Source: JANMEX01 sp043776635
Lineage (GTDB): Bacteria; Pseudomonadota; Alphaproteobacteria; Rhizobiales; Rhizobiaceae
Reading direction: 5' to 3'
DNA length: 8,210 nt
NCBI GenBank assembly: GCA_043776635.1
Contig: JAYVRA010000036.1
Coordinates: forward strand, 1-8,210
Shown here: one piece after another, positions 6,879 to 8,210 of the stretch
Layout: each line of letters opens with the position of its first letter
How positions within the stretch are numbered: position 1 is the first letter of the stretch
Notes under the pieces: generated by a model
What the model saw: only the letters and a program-made list of their open reading frames with translations
The model's database searches: none
What the model was told of the DNA's origin: nothing
Translations under genes and position numbers: made by a program

Positions 6879-6893
6879 ACTTTATTGGAGTGA

Positions 6894-7277
6894 ATGACGT
6901 TGAAAAGCTGTATGATTGTTGAGGATTCAGCCGTTATTCGCAAGGTTGCAAGGCGCATTCTTTCCGGTGTTCCTTATGCGGTCAGTGAGGCCGATTGCGG
7001 TTCAGACGCTTTATCAAAACTTCGCGGCGCGATGCCCGACATCATAATGCTTGATCACGGCCTATCGGATATGACTGCCATTGAGTTTATTGAGGCAATA
7101 AAACGACGCATGCCGGTCAAAATGCCAACAATTTTGCTCTGTACAACGCAATTCGATGTTGTACGTATCATGAAGGCCAAGCGCGCAGGCGCTTCCGGCT
7201 ATGTGCTAAAGCCATTCACACGCGAGACACTGCTAGCCAGCTTTGAAAACCAAGTGCTGGAAGCCGCAGCTGCTTAG
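6894..7277 (+). CDS. Single-domain (receiver-only) response regulator beside chpT
   Basis: This 127-residue protein is one CheY-like receiver domain with no output domain. All phosphorylation residues are present: Glu10/Asp11 (acid pocket, VEDS), Asp54 (phosphoacceptor, IIMLDHGLSDM), Thr84 (LLCTTQ), Tyr103 and Lys106 (GYVLKPF). It is neither CpdR- nor DivK-like; it resembles receivers that I recall next to chpT in other Rhizobiales. The ATG at 6894 is only three bases after GGAG (6887-6890). A TTG at 6900-6902 is nine bases away and would give MKSCMIVEDS, matching how the relatives start as I recall them, so the real start may be two codons later. It lies 100 bp after chpT, behind a CtrA-like site and paired GANTC sites. 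It could be a ChpT phosphate acceptor or sink; that is inference. Confidence 0.9.
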   Translation: MTLKSCMIVEDSAVIRKVARRILSGVPYAVSEADCGSDALSKLRGAMPDIIMLDHGLSDMTAIEFIEAIKRRMPVKMPTILLCTTQFDVVRIMKAKRAGASGYVLKPFTRETLLASFENQVLEAAAA

Positions 7278-7464
7278 CAATTAGCGCATCGTTGAGACAA
7301 AGATAAGACTGAAAGCGACATGTCATTCTACATTTGCAACCCCTGCCTTGTGTGAGCTGCCACCTGCGCCATAGATAAACTTACAGCAAGAAATGGGCAT
7401 CGTTTTGATTAAAGCGACTTGGGGTATCCTCTCTACAGCGCCAATTTCAGCAGAACATCACAAC

Positions 7465-7490
7465 AAAAAACCCGATCTCGCGACCGGGTT
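7465..7490 (-). terminator. Rho-independent terminator for the ctrA transcript
   Basis: Read on the minus strand, AACCCG and CGGGTT pair around a loop that can add two further base pairs and a four-base tip, and the stem runs straight into a T tract (the A run at 7465-7470 on the plus strand). On the plus strand no T run follows, so it serves ctrA. It lies about 180 nt beyond the ctrA stop, implying a long trailer. Confidence 0.7.
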
Positions 7491-7559
7491 CCTCAAATTG
7501 GCTGTCTCAAAAATTCGTCTTGTCGAGACAAATGGGGTGATTTCCGCAGAACCCGGGAT

Positions 7560-7591
7560 CCCCGCCAGTCCCTTGGGACTTAAGGGCGGGG
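7560..7591. repeat. Strong 13-bp GC-rich hairpin in the ctrA trailer
   Basis: CCCCGCC (7560-7566) pairs with GGCGGGG (7585-7591), and directly inside it AGTCCC (7567-7572) pairs with GGGACT (7575-7580), leaving a four-base TAAG bulge and a two-base tip. No T run follows on either strand. It may stabilise the ctrA mRNA end or be part of a dispersed repeat. Confidence 0.6.
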
Positions 7592-7597
7592 CAATTA

Positions 7598-7635
7598 TGC
7601 GCAGCGTACTTAAGTACGTGAGCACCTGAAGCGCA
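7598..7635. repeat. Two-level palindrome around CGTACTTAAGTACG
   Basis: A perfect 14-bp palindrome (7605-7618) is enclosed by TGCGC (7598-7602) and GCGCA (7631-7635). Together with the hairpin just before it, both contain CTTAAG 30 bp apart (7579-7584 and 7609-7614). A terminator-like, RNA-stability or protein-binding role is possible. Confidence 0.5.
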
Positions 7636-7668
7636 GGAAAATTGCACAAGTTGGCCGAAAGGCGGATT

Positions 7669-8210
7669 TTACGCGCTTTCGCGATATTCTGTGTGTTCCG
7701 GTTCCCTCAACACATACCCGCGACCCCAGACGGTTTCGATGTAATCTTCGCCGCCCGATGCTGAATCCAGCTTCTTGCGCAGCTTGCAAATAAACACGTC
7801 GATGATTTTCAATTCAGGCTCATCCATACCGCCGTAAAGGTGGTTGAGGAACATTTCCTTGGTGAGCGTTGTGCCTTTGCGCAGTGAGAGAAGCTCGAGC
7901 ATTTGGTATTCTTTGCCGGTGAGGTGCACACGTTGGCCGGCCACTTCAACGGTCTTGGTATCGAGGTTCACCAGCAATTCGCCGGTGTGGATCACAGATT
8001 GGGCGTGGCCCTTAGAGCGGCGCACAACAGCGTGGATTCTGGCAACCAATTCGTCTTTGTGGAAAGGCTTGGTCATATAGTCATCAGCGCCGAAGCCCAA
8101 GCCCTTCACCTTATCTTCAATGCCGGCAAGGCCAGAGAGGATGAGGATGGGGGTTCCCACTTTGGAAACGCGCAGGGATTTTAGAACTTCATAGCCAGAC
8201 ATGTCTGGCA
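7669..8210 (-). CDS. ctrA: CtrA cell-cycle master response regulator (partial, N-terminus off the window)
   Basis: The window holds about the last 180 residues of CtrA, an OmpR-type response regulator that controls the cell cycle and replication in alphaproteobacteria. Visible are the end of the receiver domain (LPDMSGYEVLKSL, then TPILILSGLAGIEDKV, and GADDYMTKPFHKDEL with the conserved lysine) and the whole winged-helix DNA-binding domain (from VHLTGKEYQMLELLSLRKG, through LYGGMDEPELKIIDVFICKL, to the wing YIETVWGRGYVLREP). Identity to CtrA is evident from these strings. The phosphoacceptor aspartate and the N-terminal part lie beyond 8210; the ATG visible at 8200-8202 is the internal Met of LPDM, not the start. 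The C-terminus is RESA, as I recall for Rhizobiales, where Caulobacter has its AA degradation signal. ChpT, encoded in the same locus, supplies its phosphate. Confidence 0.96.
   Translation of the reverse strand, partial: PDMSGYEVLKSLRVSKVGTPILILSGLAGIEDKVKGLGFGADDYMTKPFHKDELVARIHAVVRRSKGHAQSVIHTGELLVNLDTKTVEVAGQRVHLTGKEYQMLELLSLRKGTTLTKEMFLNHLYGGMDEPELKIIDVFICKLRKKLDSASGGEDYIETVWGRGYVLREPEHTEYRESA

Larger units (their letters stand above)
7278..7668. other. Convergent intergenic region with structured ctrA 3' trailer
   Basis: These 391 bp separate the convergent response regulator and ctrA genes. No believable gene is seen; the frames at 7393-7629 (+) and 7458-7649 (-) run through hairpins and have no family features. 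From the ctrA stop (on the minus strand) come a GCC-GAAA-GGC stem (7654-7663), a CGTAC-TTAA-GTACG hairpin inside a TGCGC/GCGCA stem (7598-7635), a long GC-rich hairpin (7560-7591), a TGTCTC/GAGACA pair near 7500-7530 and a terminator (7465-7490). I saw no clear terminator for the response regulator gene on the plus strand. Confidence 0.5.

Noticed and set aside
7393..7629. 78-codon plus-strand frame between the response regulator and ctrA
   Set aside because: It runs through the ctrA terminator and the strong hairpins, and shows no domain or ribosome site.
8194..8209. Perfect 16-bp palindrome GCCAGACATGTCTGGC
   Set aside because: It lies wholly inside the ctrA codons for the conserved PDMSG stretch, so the protein sequence explains it; there is no sign of a regulatory role.

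Overview
The window looks like chromosomal DNA from an alphaproteobacterium of the Hyphomicrobiales (Rhizobiales) type with mid-range G+C. The evidence is a CtrA C-terminus, a ChpT phosphotransferase with the VCHDVISPVGAINNG signature, a DUF1134/EipA periplasmic protein, an Mrp with the ENMSYF..P.TG form of its C-terminal motif, and a short HugZ-type flavin-binding protein. Species and family cannot be fixed from the sequence. The order eipA - chpT - ctrA matches what I recall of Brucella.

Layout. 1-424: no convincing gene, but several stable inverted repeats, possibly an uncharacterised RNA or the remains of one. 425-1549 (-): Mrp/ApbC P-loop ATPase, divergent from 1634-2164 (+), a HugZ/PNPOx-like split-barrel protein. 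2161-2322: a compact MITE-like element with 37-bp terminal inverted repeats whose left end supplies the stop codon of the HugZ-like gene. 2323-2619: regulatory region with three palindromes. 2620-2916 (+): ArsR-type repressor lacking cysteines, followed by 2950-3753 (+), a SpoU/TrmH-family RNA 2'-O-methyltransferase. 3762-5006 (-): membrane-anchored coiled-coil protein of unknown function with a TTG start. 5007-5299: intergenic, with a 19-bp perfect palindrome. 5300-5866 (-): EipA. 5867-6157: divergent eipA/chpT control region. 6158-6793 (+): ChpT. 6894-7277 (+): single-domain response regulator. 7278-7668: convergent intergenic region with a terminator and two strong hairpins. 7669-8210 (-): ctrA, missing its N-terminal part at the window edge.

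The right-hand third is a cell-cycle locus. ChpT is the phosphotransfer protein between the kinase CckA and CtrA (and CpdR). EipA is reported to be activated directly by CtrA in Brucella. The receiver-only protein beside chpT could be a further phosphate acceptor. CtrA-like motifs (TTAACCAT, or one-mismatch TTAA-N7-TTAAC) lie upstream of the coiled-coil gene, between eipA and chpT, and between chpT and the response regulator. The last of these also has two GANTC (CcrM) sites set as an inverted repeat. I infer that the locus is wired back to CtrA and to DNA methylation. The left half is housekeeping genes plus one small mobile-element insertion. I see no tRNA, rRNA, CRISPR array or complete insertion sequence.
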